The notes below the pieces were generated by a model. The model made no database searches. It was given only the letters and a program-made list of their open reading frames with translations, and was not told where the DNA came from. Positions 54,627 through 62,905 of a DNA stretch of 64,000 nucleotides are shown piece after piece. Numbering within the stretch: position 1 is the stretch's first letter; each line of letters starts with the position of its first letter. Both the position numbers and the translations under genes were made by a program. Origin of the DNA: an uncultured Prevotella sp. (GTDB lineage Bacteria > Bacteroidota > Bacteroidia > Bacteroidales > Bacteroidaceae); NCBI GenBank assembly GCA_905234265.1, contig CAJOHJ010000009.1, positions 1 to 64,000 on the forward strand, written 5' to 3'.

Positions 54627-55985
54627 CTAAATGCGGAAGCGCACAGCCTCGGCAGCATGTACGTCTCTGACTCTGCCGTCGGCATAGACCGTCTGCCCGT
54701 TGCACAGCGTGCGCACCACCTGCCAGCGGAAGGTGCGTCCCTCCAGCGGACTCCAGCCGCACTTGCTCAGAATGACGTCCCTGGTGAGCGTCCACGGCTC
54801 GCCGGGGCGCACTATGGCGATGTCGGCACGATAGCCCGGACGCAGAAATCCACGGCCGGCGACTTCGAATATGCGTGCCGGATTGTGGCACATCAGCTCC
54901 ACCATGCGCTCTATGGGCAGCACACCCTCGTCGACAAGCCCCAGCATGGCGACAAGCGAGAACTGAACCATCGGCATGCCCGAGGCGGCACGCGCACAGC
55001 CTCCCTGCTTCTGCTCCAGCAGATGTGGGGCATGGTCGGTGGCAATGGTGTCGATGCGCCCGTTGGTCAGTCCGGCGCGCAGCGCGTCGCGGTCTGCCTT
55101 CGTCTTGACTGCCGGATTTACCTTTATGCGACTGCCCAGCCGGGCATAGTCTTCGTCGCAGAACAGCAGGTGTCCCACGGTTACCTCTGCCGTTTCCTGG
55201 CAGGATTGCGGATATTTGGCGTGCCAGTAGAACATGTCCATCTCGCCGGCCGTAGTGACATGGGCAAGATGCAGGTGGACTTCGAAACGCTCTGCCCGCT
55301 CAATGGCCTCAACGTCAGAGTCGATGCAAGCCTGCTCGCTGCGGATGAGCGGATGGCATGCAATGGGCGGGTCGTCGCCATACTGGCGGCGCGCTTCCTC
55401 CATGTTGCGGTTGATGGTTTCCGTGTCCTCGCAGTGAGTCATGACTGGCAGGCAGACTTCTGCGGCAGTGCGGAAAACATCGTCGAGAGCGTCGGCGCGG
55501 TCTACGAGCATGTTTCCCGTAGACGAACCCATGAAGAGCTTGATGCCAGGCACCCTGCTCCTGTCGAGCTGCCGGAAGGTGGCGGCATTGTCGTTGGTAG
55601 CGCCGTAAAAGAAGGAGTAGTTGACGTGGCTGCTTTTTTCTGCAATGGCAAACTTATCGTTGAGGGCATCAATGGTAGTCGTCTGCGGAACTGTGTTGGG
55701 CATGTCGAAAAACGACGTCACACCGCCTGCGGCCGCAGCACGGCTTTCGCTCTCTATGTCGGCCTTGGCCGTAAGTCCCGGCTCGCGGAAATGCACGTGG
55801 CTGTCGATTATTCCCGGCAGCACAAAGCAGCCTGTGGCGTCAATTATCTCGTCGCCGGGACACGCAGCCGCAACAGCGTCAGCGTCGGAGCAGACAGCAA
55901 CGATGTCACGGTCTTCTACAACTACCGTCAAGGGTCTGACAGTACCTTCGTTGACAACGTTGCCTCCGCGTATAATCGTCCTCAT
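54627..55985 (-). CDS. pyrC: Dihydroorotase
   Basis: Cyclises carbamoyl aspartate to dihydroorotate in pyrimidine synthesis. 452 residues, amidohydrolase fold of the longer bacterial type. Metal ligands: DSHVHFREPG (about residues 61-70) and later His in LPVMTHCED and LHLAHVTT, with Asp in ATDHAPH (about residue 323). Gly-rich loop and FFDMPNTVPQT are conserved. pyrB and pyrI are 19 kb away, so the pathway is dispersed. It lies 3 bases after the DUF4369-like gene. Confidence 0.94.
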   Translation of the reverse strand: MRTIIRGGNVVNEGTVRPLTVVVEDRDIVAVCSDADAVAAACPGDEIIDATGCFVLPGIIDSHVHFREPGLTAKADIESESRAAAAGGVTSFFDMPNTVPQTTTIDALNDKFAIAEKSSHVNYSFFYGATNDNAATFRQLDRSRVPGIKLFMGSSTGNMLVDRADALDDVFRTAAEVCLPVMTHCEDTETINRNMEEARRQYGDDPPIACHPLIRSEQACIDSDVEAIERAERFEVHLHLAHVTTAGEMDMFYWHAKYPQSCQETAEVTVGHLLFCDEDYARLGSRIKVNPAVKTKADRDALRAGLTNGRIDTIATDHAPHLLEQKQGGCARAASGMPMVQFSLVAMLGLVDEGVLPIERMVELMCHNPARIFEVAGRGFLRPGYRADIAIVRPGEPWTLTRDVILSKCGWSPLEGRTFRWQVVRTLCNGQTVYADGRVRDVHAAEAVRFRI

Positions 55986-55988
55986 TGC

Positions 55989-56777
55989 CTATTTGGGAAG
56001 GTTGGTTAACGGAGCTGGCAGCATAGGTGCCGATACAGAGTCGGCAGGATGCGGAGGCGCCGGCATGTCTGTCGCCACCTCGTTAAGGCCGTTCATGCGC
56101 ATTTCATTCTCATGGGCAGCCCGCAGATAATCTCTGACATAGACATCTTCCTTGAAGCGCTGGGTGGCCTTGGACAGAATGTATTCTATCTGCGGAGTGA
56201 GTATCGGGAAGCGATACTGGCTGGTAATCATCATGAATACGCCAGGGCCGAGAACATTGTCGAAATTGGCCTCTATGAACTTCGTCACCAGGTCGTCCTC
56301 TTCTGCAGTAATGCGTGCAGCCTCCACCTCCAGCTCTTCGCCGATGGCCTGCTCGTCGATGCCGTCGAGAATCATCTGGTTCTGACGGTGTCCCAGCTCC
56401 GACATCTGGTTTACCAGCTGGTTGTGACGGTCGATGAACTTATAGAGGCTGTCGTTCAGCGGCGTGCCGCCGACGGTGGTGCCGGCAGGGCCTATGGTAA
56501 CCACAATCTCGCCCTCTTCAAGCACCATGGGCATGATGCTCTCGTCGTCCATATACAGGTTGGCCATGCGAACTGTGTCTAACAGGCCGGCAAAGTGGAA
56601 CTCGCCGTGGACTACATCGCAGGAGTCGATATTCTTGACTGTCCCCGACTTCATGGCACGCAGGTACAGCTTGTTGCCGTCCAAGGCCGACACAGAGGAC
56701 GTACCCTGCACGTTATAAGACGTAGCACAGGAAACAAACAGTGCAACGACCCACGACGCATATATTAGTTTGTTCAT
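55989..56777 (-). CDS. DUF4369-like lipoprotein, 262 aa
   Basis: N-terminal lipobox (ALFVSCATSY, Cys17). The first 110 residues match the DUF4369 beta domain pattern (DGNKLYLRAMKSG ... GEFHFAGLL ... PMVLEEGEIVVTIGPAG) that precedes thioredoxin-like domains in many Bacteroidota proteins; here the thioredoxin part is missing and the second half is helical (about 115-230) with a Pro-rich end. Role unknown. It has a promoter core TACATTTG at 56811-56818 and is followed by pyrC. Confidence 0.8.
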   Translation of the reverse strand: MNKLIYASWVVALFVSCATSYNVQGTSSVSALDGNKLYLRAMKSGTVKNIDSCDVVHGEFHFAGLLDTVRMANLYMDDESIMPMVLEEGEIVVTIGPAGTTVGGTPLNDSLYKFIDRHNQLVNQMSELGHRQNQMILDGIDEQAIGEELEVEAARITAEEDDLVTKFIEANFDNVLGPGVFMMITSQYRFPILTPQIEYILSKATQRFKEDVYVRDYLRAAHENEMRMNGLNEVATDMPAPPHPADSVSAPMLPAPLTNLPK

Positions 56778-56810
56778 ACGAATCAGCAGATTTGCTTAGT
56801 TGATTTTAGG

Positions 56811-56818
56811 CAAATGTA
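56811..56818 (-). promoter_or_regulatory. Promoter of the lipoprotein-pyrC unit
   Basis: Minus-strand TACATTTG, about 30 bases before the ATG at 56777. Confidence 0.65.
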
Positions 56819-56841
56819 CAATGTTGAGCGGATATAAAAAA

Positions 56842-56879
56842 AAATATTTGCGCATTTTAAAACATTTGCGCAAATATTT
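56842..56879 (-). terminator. Terminator of the DivIC-like/membrane protein pair
   Basis: 13-bp stem AAATATTTGCGCA / TGCGCAAATATTT with a 12-base loop; the minus strand runs into T's (56836-56844 as A). Confidence 0.8.
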
Positions 56880-56883
56880 AGCA

Positions 56884-57279
56884 TTATTTTGCCTCTTTTT
56901 CCAATTCGTTAGCAATTCGGTGATTGGAATACAACTGCAGGATTGCCCCTACCAACAAGACGACTATCCAGTTGTTGTGGACGTATTTGAGATAATACAT
57001 ATAGGGAATGCCGAACAAGTTGTCCAGATTGGCAATCATCAGGACTGCCGCGACAACGAAGAGGGCATCGCTGAGAAGCATCATCCTGCGCAGGCGGCGG
57101 ATGACGAAATTGCTGCCATCATAGCTCTGGCGCAGCTGCATTGCAGCAAACAACACCGCGCCCGGCGCAAACACGTATGGCGCCCAGCGCTGTAAAAAAA
57201 CGAATGCACCAGCCCCTATCACCATCAGCAGGCCGCCGAGCAGCAGGAGCATGCTCTCTGTGTTACTCAACTGTCTCAT
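56884..57279 (-). CDS. Small membrane protein, 131 aa
   Basis: Four hydrophobic segments (about 8-28, 31-50, 66-84 and 97-117) in 131 residues; no catalytic motif. A positively charged loop (RRLRRMM) fits the cytoplasmic side. It overlaps the DivIC-like gene by 17 bases, so it is translated with it. Family not recognised; small four-helix proteins are often found after ftsB/divIC in Bacteroidota. Confidence 0.75.
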   Translation of the reverse strand: MRQLSNTESMLLLLGGLLMVIGAGAFVFLQRWAPYVFAPGAVLFAAMQLRQSYDGSNFVIRRLRRMMLLSDALFVVAAVLMIANLDNLFGIPYMYYLKYVHNNWIVVLLVGAILQLYSNHRIANELEKEAK

Positions 57280-57610
57280 CGAGCGTAAAGTTTGATGTCG
57301 ACGGGTCGTCGCTAAGCACGAAAATGTCCTCGTCGTCAGTTTTCATGAAATATCGTTCACGGGCTATCTTCTGCATGGCCTTGGGGTCGCTGTCCAGCAG
57401 GCGTATCTGCTCCTGTGCGCTGCGGCACTGGTCGGTATACTGGCGGATTTCGCCCTCCAGCTGGCTAATGCGGCTCTTGTTGCGGAAATGACTGTAAACA
57501 CTGTTCTCGTCGACAAAGCCTATCAGAATGACGGCTATAACCGTGACGACGATGTACTTCAGTGCCTTGAAGTGGAGAATGCACAATAGTATGTCCTTTG
57601 CTTTTTTCAT
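57263..57610 (-). CDS. Septum formation initiator, FtsB/DivIC-like
   Basis: 115 residues from the ATG at 57610. Short basic N-terminus, one TM (about 17-36, YIVVTVIAVILIGFVD), then a coiled coil (SRISQLEGEIRQYTDQCRSAQEQIRLL) and the typical QKIARERYFMKTDDEDIFVL ending. This is the divisome FtsB/DivIC layout. The longer frame to 57748 crosses the promoter core TAATTTTG (57632-57639), so it is rejected. Confidence 0.87.
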   Translation of the reverse strand: MKKAKDILLCILHFKALKYIVVTVIAVILIGFVDENSVYSHFRNKSRISQLEGEIRQYTDQCRSAQEQIRLLDSDPKAMQKIARERYFMKTDDEDIFVLSDDPSTSNFTLDETVE

Positions 57611-57631
57611 ATTTACCGGGCTATCAGTCTG

Positions 57632-57711
57632 CAAAATTATAAATTTATGGGAAATAATAACTAAAAAAACAATAAAAAAATAGCTGCTAACGAAAAAATG
57701 TTGTACCTTTG
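57632..57711. promoter_or_regulatory. Divergent promoters of divIC-like gene and dnaX
   Basis: Minus-strand TAATTTTG (57632-57639) facing the septum gene and plus-strand TACCTTTG (57704-57711) facing dnaX, 64 bases apart. Confidence 0.65.
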
Positions 57712-57763
57712 ACCTCCACAAATTGCTGACGCCATCAGCAAGAACCACACATATTTATAATAT

Positions 57764-59578
57764 ATGGAAGAATACATCGTTTCAGCCAGGAAATACAGGC
57801 CTACGTCGTTCGACTCCGTAGTCGGCCAGCAGGCGCTGACGACTACGCTGAAAAATGCCGTCAAGAGCGGAAAGCTGGCACATGCCTACCTGTTCTGCGG
57901 GCCACGCGGAGTCGGCAAGACCACATGTGCCAGAATTTTTGCAAAGGCCATCAACTGCCTGACGCCGACGGCCGACGGCGAAGCCTGCGAAAACTGTGAA
58001 AGCTGCAAGGCCTTCAACGAGCAGCGCTCGTTTAACATCTTCGAGCTTGACGCTGCCTCCAACAACTCTGTGGAACACATCAAGACTCTGATGGAGCAGA
58101 CGCGCATTCCGCCGCAGGTAGGCAAGTATAAGGTGTTCATAATCGACGAGGTACACATGTTGTCGACGGCAGCCTTCAACGCATTCCTGAAAACCCTTGA
58201 GGAACCGCCACAGCACGTCATCTTCATTCTGGCAACCACGGAAAAGCACAAAATACTTCCCACCATCCTTTCGCGCTGTCAGATATACGATTTTGAGCGC
58301 ATGTCTGTCCGTGACACCATTGCCCACCTGAAGGCAGTGGCCGACAAGGAAGGCATCACCTACGAAGAAGAGGCTCTGGCCGTAATAGCCGAAAAGGCCG
58401 ACGGCGGCATGCGCGACGCGCTGAGCATCTTCGACCAGGCAGCATCCTTCTGCCAGGGCAACATCACCTATCAGAAGGTCATCGAGGACCTTAACGTGCT
58501 GGACAGCGACAACTACTTCCAGATAATGGACTACGCCGTCGACAACAAGGTTGCCGAAATCATGGTTCTGGTGAACAACATCATCAACAAGGGTTTCGAC
58601 GGCGGACTGATTATACAAGGACTTGCCAACCACATCCGCAATGTGCTGATGGCCAAGGACGCACAGACGCTTCCGCTCCTTGAGACCAGCGAGCAGCAGC
58701 GCCAGCGATACCAGCAGCAGGCCGCAAAATGCGAGACCCGCATGCTTTACGACGCGCTGCGGTTTACCAACCTGTGCGACCAGCAGTACCGCCAGGCCAG
58801 CAACAAGCGCCTGCTGGTGGAGCTCACGCTCATAGAGATTGCCCAGATTACACAACCCGACGGCGACGCACAGACGGCCGTCGGCGGTGGGCGCAAGCCC
58901 ACGAAGTTAAAATCCCTGTTTAAGCACTTGATGCAGCAGACACAGTCATCGACAGCAGCTCCGCAGGTGGCTGCGACTGTGACTGACGCGCCAACCCCCA
59001 CCCCACATCACCCATCACCCAACACCCAACACCCAGCATCCAACACCCAATACCCATCACCCAACACCCAACACCCAACACCCACCCCACGGCTGAAATC
59101 CAGCATTGGCTTTTCCTGGAACAACATCATGCAGATGCAGAAGCCAAAGAAGATGGTGGTTATCCCCGGAACGCTGGCCAGCAGCGACCCAAACACAAAG
59201 ACAACCAACGAGCTGCACGAATTCAGCCAGCAAGACCTGGAACTGCAGTGGCTCTCCATGTGCAACCGCATGCCTCAAAAGCTCAGCGGCATTGCCACGC
59301 GCATGAAGAACATGAACCCCACAATAACAGAGCTGCCTAACGTGGAGGTAACGGTTGACAATCAGCTGGCCATGGAGCAGATGGAGCAGATAAAGGGCAG
59401 CATAGTGAACACTCTGAGGCTCTACCTGCACAATTCTGCAATAACGCTCACACTGCGCATTGCAGAGCATAAAGAAAATGTAAAAGTCCTCACACGCCGT
59501 GAGCAGTTTGTGCTGATGGAAGAGAAATACCCCTCGGTTAGCAAACTGCGCGAGGTCTTCAATCTGGAACTTGCCTGA
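57764..59578 (+). CDS. dnaX: DNA polymerase III subunits gamma/tau
   Basis: Clamp-loader ATPase. 604 residues. Domain I-II: Walker A GPRGVGKTTCARIF (about 44-57), zinc Cys quartet CLTPTADGEACENCESC, Walker B IIDEVHMLSTAAFNAFLKTLEEPP, sensor LATTEKHKILPTILSRCQ. Domain III follows to about residue 370. Residues 415-440 are a heptapeptide-repeat insertion (QHPTPNT type), then the tau-specific C-terminus (about 455-604) that would bind DnaB and Pol III alpha. The tract lies close to where gamma ends in E. coli (431 aa), and a +1 shifted frame meets a TGA directly after the tract (59093-59095). Confidence 0.95.
   Translation: MEEYIVSARKYRPTSFDSVVGQQALTTTLKNAVKSGKLAHAYLFCGPRGVGKTTCARIFAKAINCLTPTADGEACENCESCKAFNEQRSFNIFELDAASNNSVEHIKTLMEQTRIPPQVGKYKVFIIDEVHMLSTAAFNAFLKTLEEPPQHVIFILATTEKHKILPTILSRCQIYDFERMSVRDTIAHLKAVADKEGITYEEEALAVIAEKADGGMRDALSIFDQAASFCQGNITYQKVIEDLNVLDSDNYFQIMDYAVDNKVAEIMVLVNNIINKGFDGGLIIQGLANHIRNVLMAKDAQTLPLLETSEQQRQRYQQQAAKCETRMLYDALRFTNLCDQQYRQASNKRLLVELTLIEIAQITQPDGDAQTAVGGGRKPTKLKSLFKHLMQQTQSSTAAPQVAATVTDAPTPTPHHPSPNTQHPASNTQYPSPNTQHPTPTPRLKSSIGFSWNNIMQMQKPKKMVVIPGTLASSDPNTKTTNELHEFSQQDLELQWLSMCNRMPQKLSGIATRMKNMNPTITELPNVEVTVDNQLAMEQMEQIKGSIVNTLRLYLHNSAITLTLRIAEHKENVKVLTRREQFVLMEEKYPSVSKLREVFNLELA
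59006..59082 (+). repeat. CAACACC/CATCACC heptanucleotide tract inside dnaX
   Basis: Eleven 7-bp units in 77 bases (CATCACC, CAACACC, CAGCATC, CAATACC variants), flanked by CACCCC runs. 77 is not a multiple of three, so the surrounding bases complete the frame; one unit more or less shifts the frame of the tau-specific part. Confidence 0.93.
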
Positions 59579-59581
59579 ACT

Positions 59582-61387
59582 TCAGTCCTGACTAAGGTCG
59601 TGGACGGTCTTACGATACATGTCATACATACGCTTACGGGAGACATAGCCTTTCAGATGCCTCTCCTGGTCTAACACAGGCAGCCAGTCGGCCTGTGTAC
59701 GCTCGAAGGTGCGCATGACAAGAGTCATCGGCGTGTCTACAGTAAGCACATCGGCAGGCTCGGACATCAGCTGCGAGGCAGTAAAGTGATGATACAGCTC
59801 CGTGCGGAACACGACATGCCTGATTTTTATTATGTTCACTTCCCCAAGCAGTGTTCCGGCAGCATCGGTGACGGGCAGCACGGAGTTGCGCGAACGGCTG
59901 ATTTTGTAAACCATCTGTCCCAGCTCCATGTCAGGACTGACAGCCTGATAGTCGCGATCGATGACGGACTCGAGGCTCATTAGCGTCAGCACGGCATGGT
60001 CGGTGTGGTGAGTGACGAGGCGCCCCTGCTTGGCAAGGCGCATGCCGTAGATGCTGTGAGACTCAAAGATGTTTATCGTCAGATAGCTGGCCACGGAGAC
60101 TATCATCAGCGGCATGAACAGATTGTAGCCACTGGTGATTTCGGCAATAAGGAAAATGCCCGTCAGAGGGGCATGCATCACCCCCGACATCACCCCTGCC
60201 ATGCCCAGCAGGGCAAAATTCTTTTCAGGGACGTAGACGCCAATCTGGTGAATGTTCCACAGCCGAGAAAACAGAAATCCCGTAAAGCAGCCTATGAACA
60301 GCGAGGGCGCGAACGTACCGCCACAACCTCCGCCGCCATTTGTCGCCGACGTGGCAAAGACCTTCGTCAGCAACACCATGGCTATATATAATATAAGGTA
60401 TTCCGAATGACCGTAGAACAGCGAGCCGTCGAGTATCTGGTTCCAGTCGGCCTCCGTCTTGCCGTTCAGCAGCAGGTTGATGCTGTGGTAGCCCTCGCCG
60501 TAAAGCGACGGAAAGAGGAATATGAGCAGCGACAGTATGGTGCCGCCAATGAGCAGCCGCACATAAGACTTGTTCTTGAAGCGTGCAAACATGTCCTCGC
60601 AGACATTCATGGTGCGCACAAAGTAGAGCGACACCAGGCCGCAGGCAACGCCCAGCAATACCGTTGCCGGCACGCGGGCCACCGTCCAGTCGCTGTCCAG
60701 ATGGAACGTGAACATTACCGCATTGCCGCTGAAGATGTAGGTAAAGCACGTTGCCGTGACGCAACTGACCAGTATTGGCAGCAGCGAAGCCATCGTAAGG
60801 TCTATCATCAGCACCTCAAGGGTGAACACAAGGCCAGCTATCGGAGCCTTGAAAATGCCGGCAATGGCACCTGCCGCGCCACAGCCCACAAGAGTCATCA
60901 GCGTCTTGTTGTCAAGACGGAACACCTTGCCCAAGTTCGAACCTATGGCCGAGCCGGTAAGCACAATAGGAGCCTCAGCACCCACGGAGCCTCCAAAGCC
61001 GATGGTGATGGCCGACGCTATGACGCTGGACCATGTGTTATGCGCCTTCAGCCGCGAGTGGTTGGAGGAAATGGCATAGAGAATGCGCGTAATGCCGTGC
61101 GAAATGTTGTCCTTGACAATGTATTTCACAAACAGCGAGGTGAGATAGATGCCAATGACCGGATAGACGAGATAGAGCCAGTTGTATGATGCCGTGTCGA
61201 AGCGGCCCGTCAGCAGCGCCACAATGGTGTTTATCAGCCCATGCAGCACATAGGCAGCTACTGCCGACAGCAAGCCGACGAGAAATGCCAGGAACAGCAG
61301 GAACATCTTGTCGCTGACATGCTCCCGGCGCCAGTCGTGCATCCGCTGCAGCCACGCCTTACGCGATTTTAACGTATTCGCTTCCAC
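59582..61387 (-). CDS. ClC-family chloride channel/transporter with CBS domains
   Basis: 601 residues, about 10-11 membrane segments in the first 440 followed by two CBS domains (about 455-590). Selectivity motifs: GSVGAEAPIV (usual GxEGPxV, here EAP), GCGAAGAIAGIFKAPIAGLVFTLEVL and GGGCGGTFAPSLFIG. The internal Glu in APIAGLVFTLE supports an exchanger. The gene ends 3 bases from dnaX, convergent, with no visible terminator between them. Confidence 0.94.
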   Translation of the reverse strand: MEANTLKSRKAWLQRMHDWRREHVSDKMFLLFLAFLVGLLSAVAAYVLHGLINTIVALLTGRFDTASYNWLYLVYPVIGIYLTSLFVKYIVKDNISHGITRILYAISSNHSRLKAHNTWSSVIASAITIGFGGSVGAEAPIVLTGSAIGSNLGKVFRLDNKTLMTLVGCGAAGAIAGIFKAPIAGLVFTLEVLMIDLTMASLLPILVSCVTATCFTYIFSGNAVMFTFHLDSDWTVARVPATVLLGVACGLVSLYFVRTMNVCEDMFARFKNKSYVRLLIGGTILSLLIFLFPSLYGEGYHSINLLLNGKTEADWNQILDGSLFYGHSEYLILYIAMVLLTKVFATSATNGGGGCGGTFAPSLFIGCFTGFLFSRLWNIHQIGVYVPEKNFALLGMAGVMSGVMHAPLTGIFLIAEITSGYNLFMPLMIVSVASYLTINIFESHSIYGMRLAKQGRLVTHHTDHAVLTLMSLESVIDRDYQAVSPDMELGQMVYKISRSRNSVLPVTDAAGTLLGEVNIIKIRHVVFRTELYHHFTASQLMSEPADVLTVDTPMTLVMRTFERTQADWLPVLDQERHLKGYVSRKRMYDMYRKTVHDLSQD

Positions 61388-61421
61388 TGATTGAGTTACT
61401 TCGCCGAGTTTCAGCTGGCAA

Positions 61422-61620
61422 AGTTACGAAAAAGCGAGTGAAATGAAAAAGAAAAGTTTGCTTTTCTTTTTCATTTCCGAGTGCCAAGTAATTTCGGCGA
61501 AGCCAAAGTTACGAAAAAACAAGAGCAGAACAAAAAGAACTCGTTCTTTTTTTCTGCCGAGTGCCAGTAACTTCGCGAATTTATTCGCAGAGTTACGGAA
61601 AAAAGGAGACACACGAAATG
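61422..61620. repeat. Diverged tandem hairpin units between ClC and nuo genes
   Basis: Units beginning at 61422, 61506 and 61591 share GTTACGRAAAAA at the start, and the first two share CCGAGTGCCA-GTAA and TTCGGCGA/TTCGCGA near the end (about 84 bases each). Each carries a hairpin of different sequence: 61440-61477 has perfect 17-bp arms (GAAATGAAAAAGAAAAG against its complement, loop TTTG); 61525-61552 pairs GCAGAACAAAAAGAAC-like with GTTCTTTTT-CTGC; 61567-61596 pairs GTAACTTCGCGAAT with ATTCGCAGAGTTAC. Confidence 0.7.
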
Positions 61621-61630
61621 AAAACATAAT

Positions 61631-61680
61631 TTATTTTCGTAACATGCTGAGATAATTTCGTAACTCGCAGAGATAATTCG
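61631..61680. repeat. Two reversed copies of the 21-bp repeat
   Basis: Units 61631-61651 and 61652-61672 and a partial third are the reverse complement of the family at 28205 and 52489. Confidence 0.85.
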
Positions 61681-61733
61681 CCCTGATATAAAATTAAATT
61701 GTTTTTTTTTATTTCATTTCTCTCGTTTTTTCG

Positions 61734-61741
61734 TACCTTTG
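61734..61741 (+). promoter_or_regulatory. Promoter of the nuo operon
   Basis: TACCTTTG, about 40 bases before the nuoA ATG at 61782. Confidence 0.72.
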
Positions 61742-61781
61742 CGGCCAAATTGAATTCAATACAATAATTTTTAGCATTTTT

Positions 61782-62132
61782 ATGAACTTTACTTTGTTGA
61801 TTACCGTCTTGCTGACGGCTTTGACATTGGTGGCAGGAGCGTACGTCATTGCGAAGCTCATAGGCCCACGTTCATACAACAAGGCTAAAGGCGAACCCTA
61901 CGAGTGCGGCATTCCCACTCGCGGATCGTCGTGGCTGCCTGTGAGCGTAGGTTTCTATCTGTTTGCCATCTTGTTCCTGATGTTCGACGTGGAGACAGTG
62001 TTCCTGTACCCGTGGGCAGTGGTTGTGAAGGAGTTCGGTGCGGCAGCCTTGCTGAGCATTGGCTTTTTCTTAGTAGTTCTGGTTTTAGGCCTGGCATACG
62101 CCTGGCGGAAAGGAGACTTGGAATGGAAGTAA
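61782..62132 (+). CDS. nuoA: NADH-quinone oxidoreductase subunit A
   Basis: 116-residue membrane subunit of complex I with three TM helices (about 4-26, 58-78, 88-107) and the conserved periplasmic-loop segment GEPYECGIPTRGSSW. VGFYLFAILFLMFDVETVFLYPWA matches family strongly. It overlaps nuoB by 10 bases. Confidence 0.96.
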   Translation: MNFTLLITVLLTALTLVAGAYVIAKLIGPRSYNKAKGEPYECGIPTRGSSWLPVSVGFYLFAILFLMFDVETVFLYPWAVVVKEFGAAALLSIGFFLVVLVLGLAYAWRKGDLEWK

Positions 62133-62905
62133 GGAAAACGACCGCTTCGACTGATAAGTCGAAGAATGGTGGCCTGCGGCCGCACATTAAGTCTATTCCC
62201 TACGAGGAATGGAACGACAACGAGTCGCTGGAGCGCATCATCGACCAGCTTCACGAGGGCGGCGTAAACCTGATTACAGGCTCTTTGGACCAGCTCATCA
62301 ACTGGGGCCGCTCAAACTCACTGTGGTCGCTGACATTTGCCACCTCATGCTGCGGCATCGAGTTCATGGCCTGCGGTTGCGCACGCTACGACTTTGCCCG
62401 CTTCGGCTTCGAGGTGACGCGCAACTCACCACGCCAGGCAGACCTCATCATGTGCGCCGGCACCATAACCCACAAGATGGCTCCGCTGCTGAAGCGTCTC
62501 TACGACGAAATGGCTGAGCCAAAGTATGTCATTGCCGTCGGCGGCTGTGCCATCAGCGGCGGTCCCTTCAAGTCGAGCTATCATGTGGTGAAGGGCATTG
62601 AGGAGATTGTCCCTGTGGATGTCTTCATTCCCGGCTGTCCCCCACGCCCGGAGGCCATCATGTACGGCATGATGCAGCTGCAGCGCAAGGTGAAGATTGA
62701 GAAATTCTTCGGCGGCGCCAACCATAAGCAGACCCGCGAGGAAAAGGAACTCGGCGTCTCCAACGAGGAACTGACGTTCCGCAACAAGTTGGGCGACCAT
62801 CGCCGCGAGCCGATAGTAGTAACCAGTGTGCCTGAGGAGTTTGTTGACGAGCTGAAAGCCCAACAAGCAGCACCAGACACCCAAAAGAAGGAGGAAGCAG
62901 TATGA
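62123..62905 (+). CDS. nuoB: NADH-quinone oxidoreductase subunit B
   Basis: Carries the N2 iron-sulfur cluster next to the quinone site. 260 residues starting MEVRKTTASTDKSKNGG within the end of nuoA. The cluster ligands are the double Cys in FATSCCGIEFMACG, then Cys in VGGCAISGGPF and in PGCPPRPEA. It has 30 extra N-terminal and about 55 extra C-terminal residues compared with E. coli NuoB, the latter charged. ATGA overlap with nuoCD. Confidence 0.95.
   Translation: MEVRKTTASTDKSKNGGLRPHIKSIPYEEWNDNESLERIIDQLHEGGVNLITGSLDQLINWGRSNSLWSLTFATSCCGIEFMACGCARYDFARFGFEVTRNSPRQADLIMCAGTITHKMAPLLKRLYDEMAEPKYVIAVGGCAISGGPFKSSYHVVKGIEEIVPVDVFIPGCPPRPEAIMYGMMQLQRKVKIEKFFGGANHKQTREEKELGVSNEELTFRNKLGDHRREPIVVTSVPEEFVDELKAQQAAPDTQKKEEAV

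Noticed and set aside
54594..56009. 471-codon plus-strand ORF opposite pyrC
   Set aside because: Antisense shadow of dihydroorotase, no recognisable protein features.
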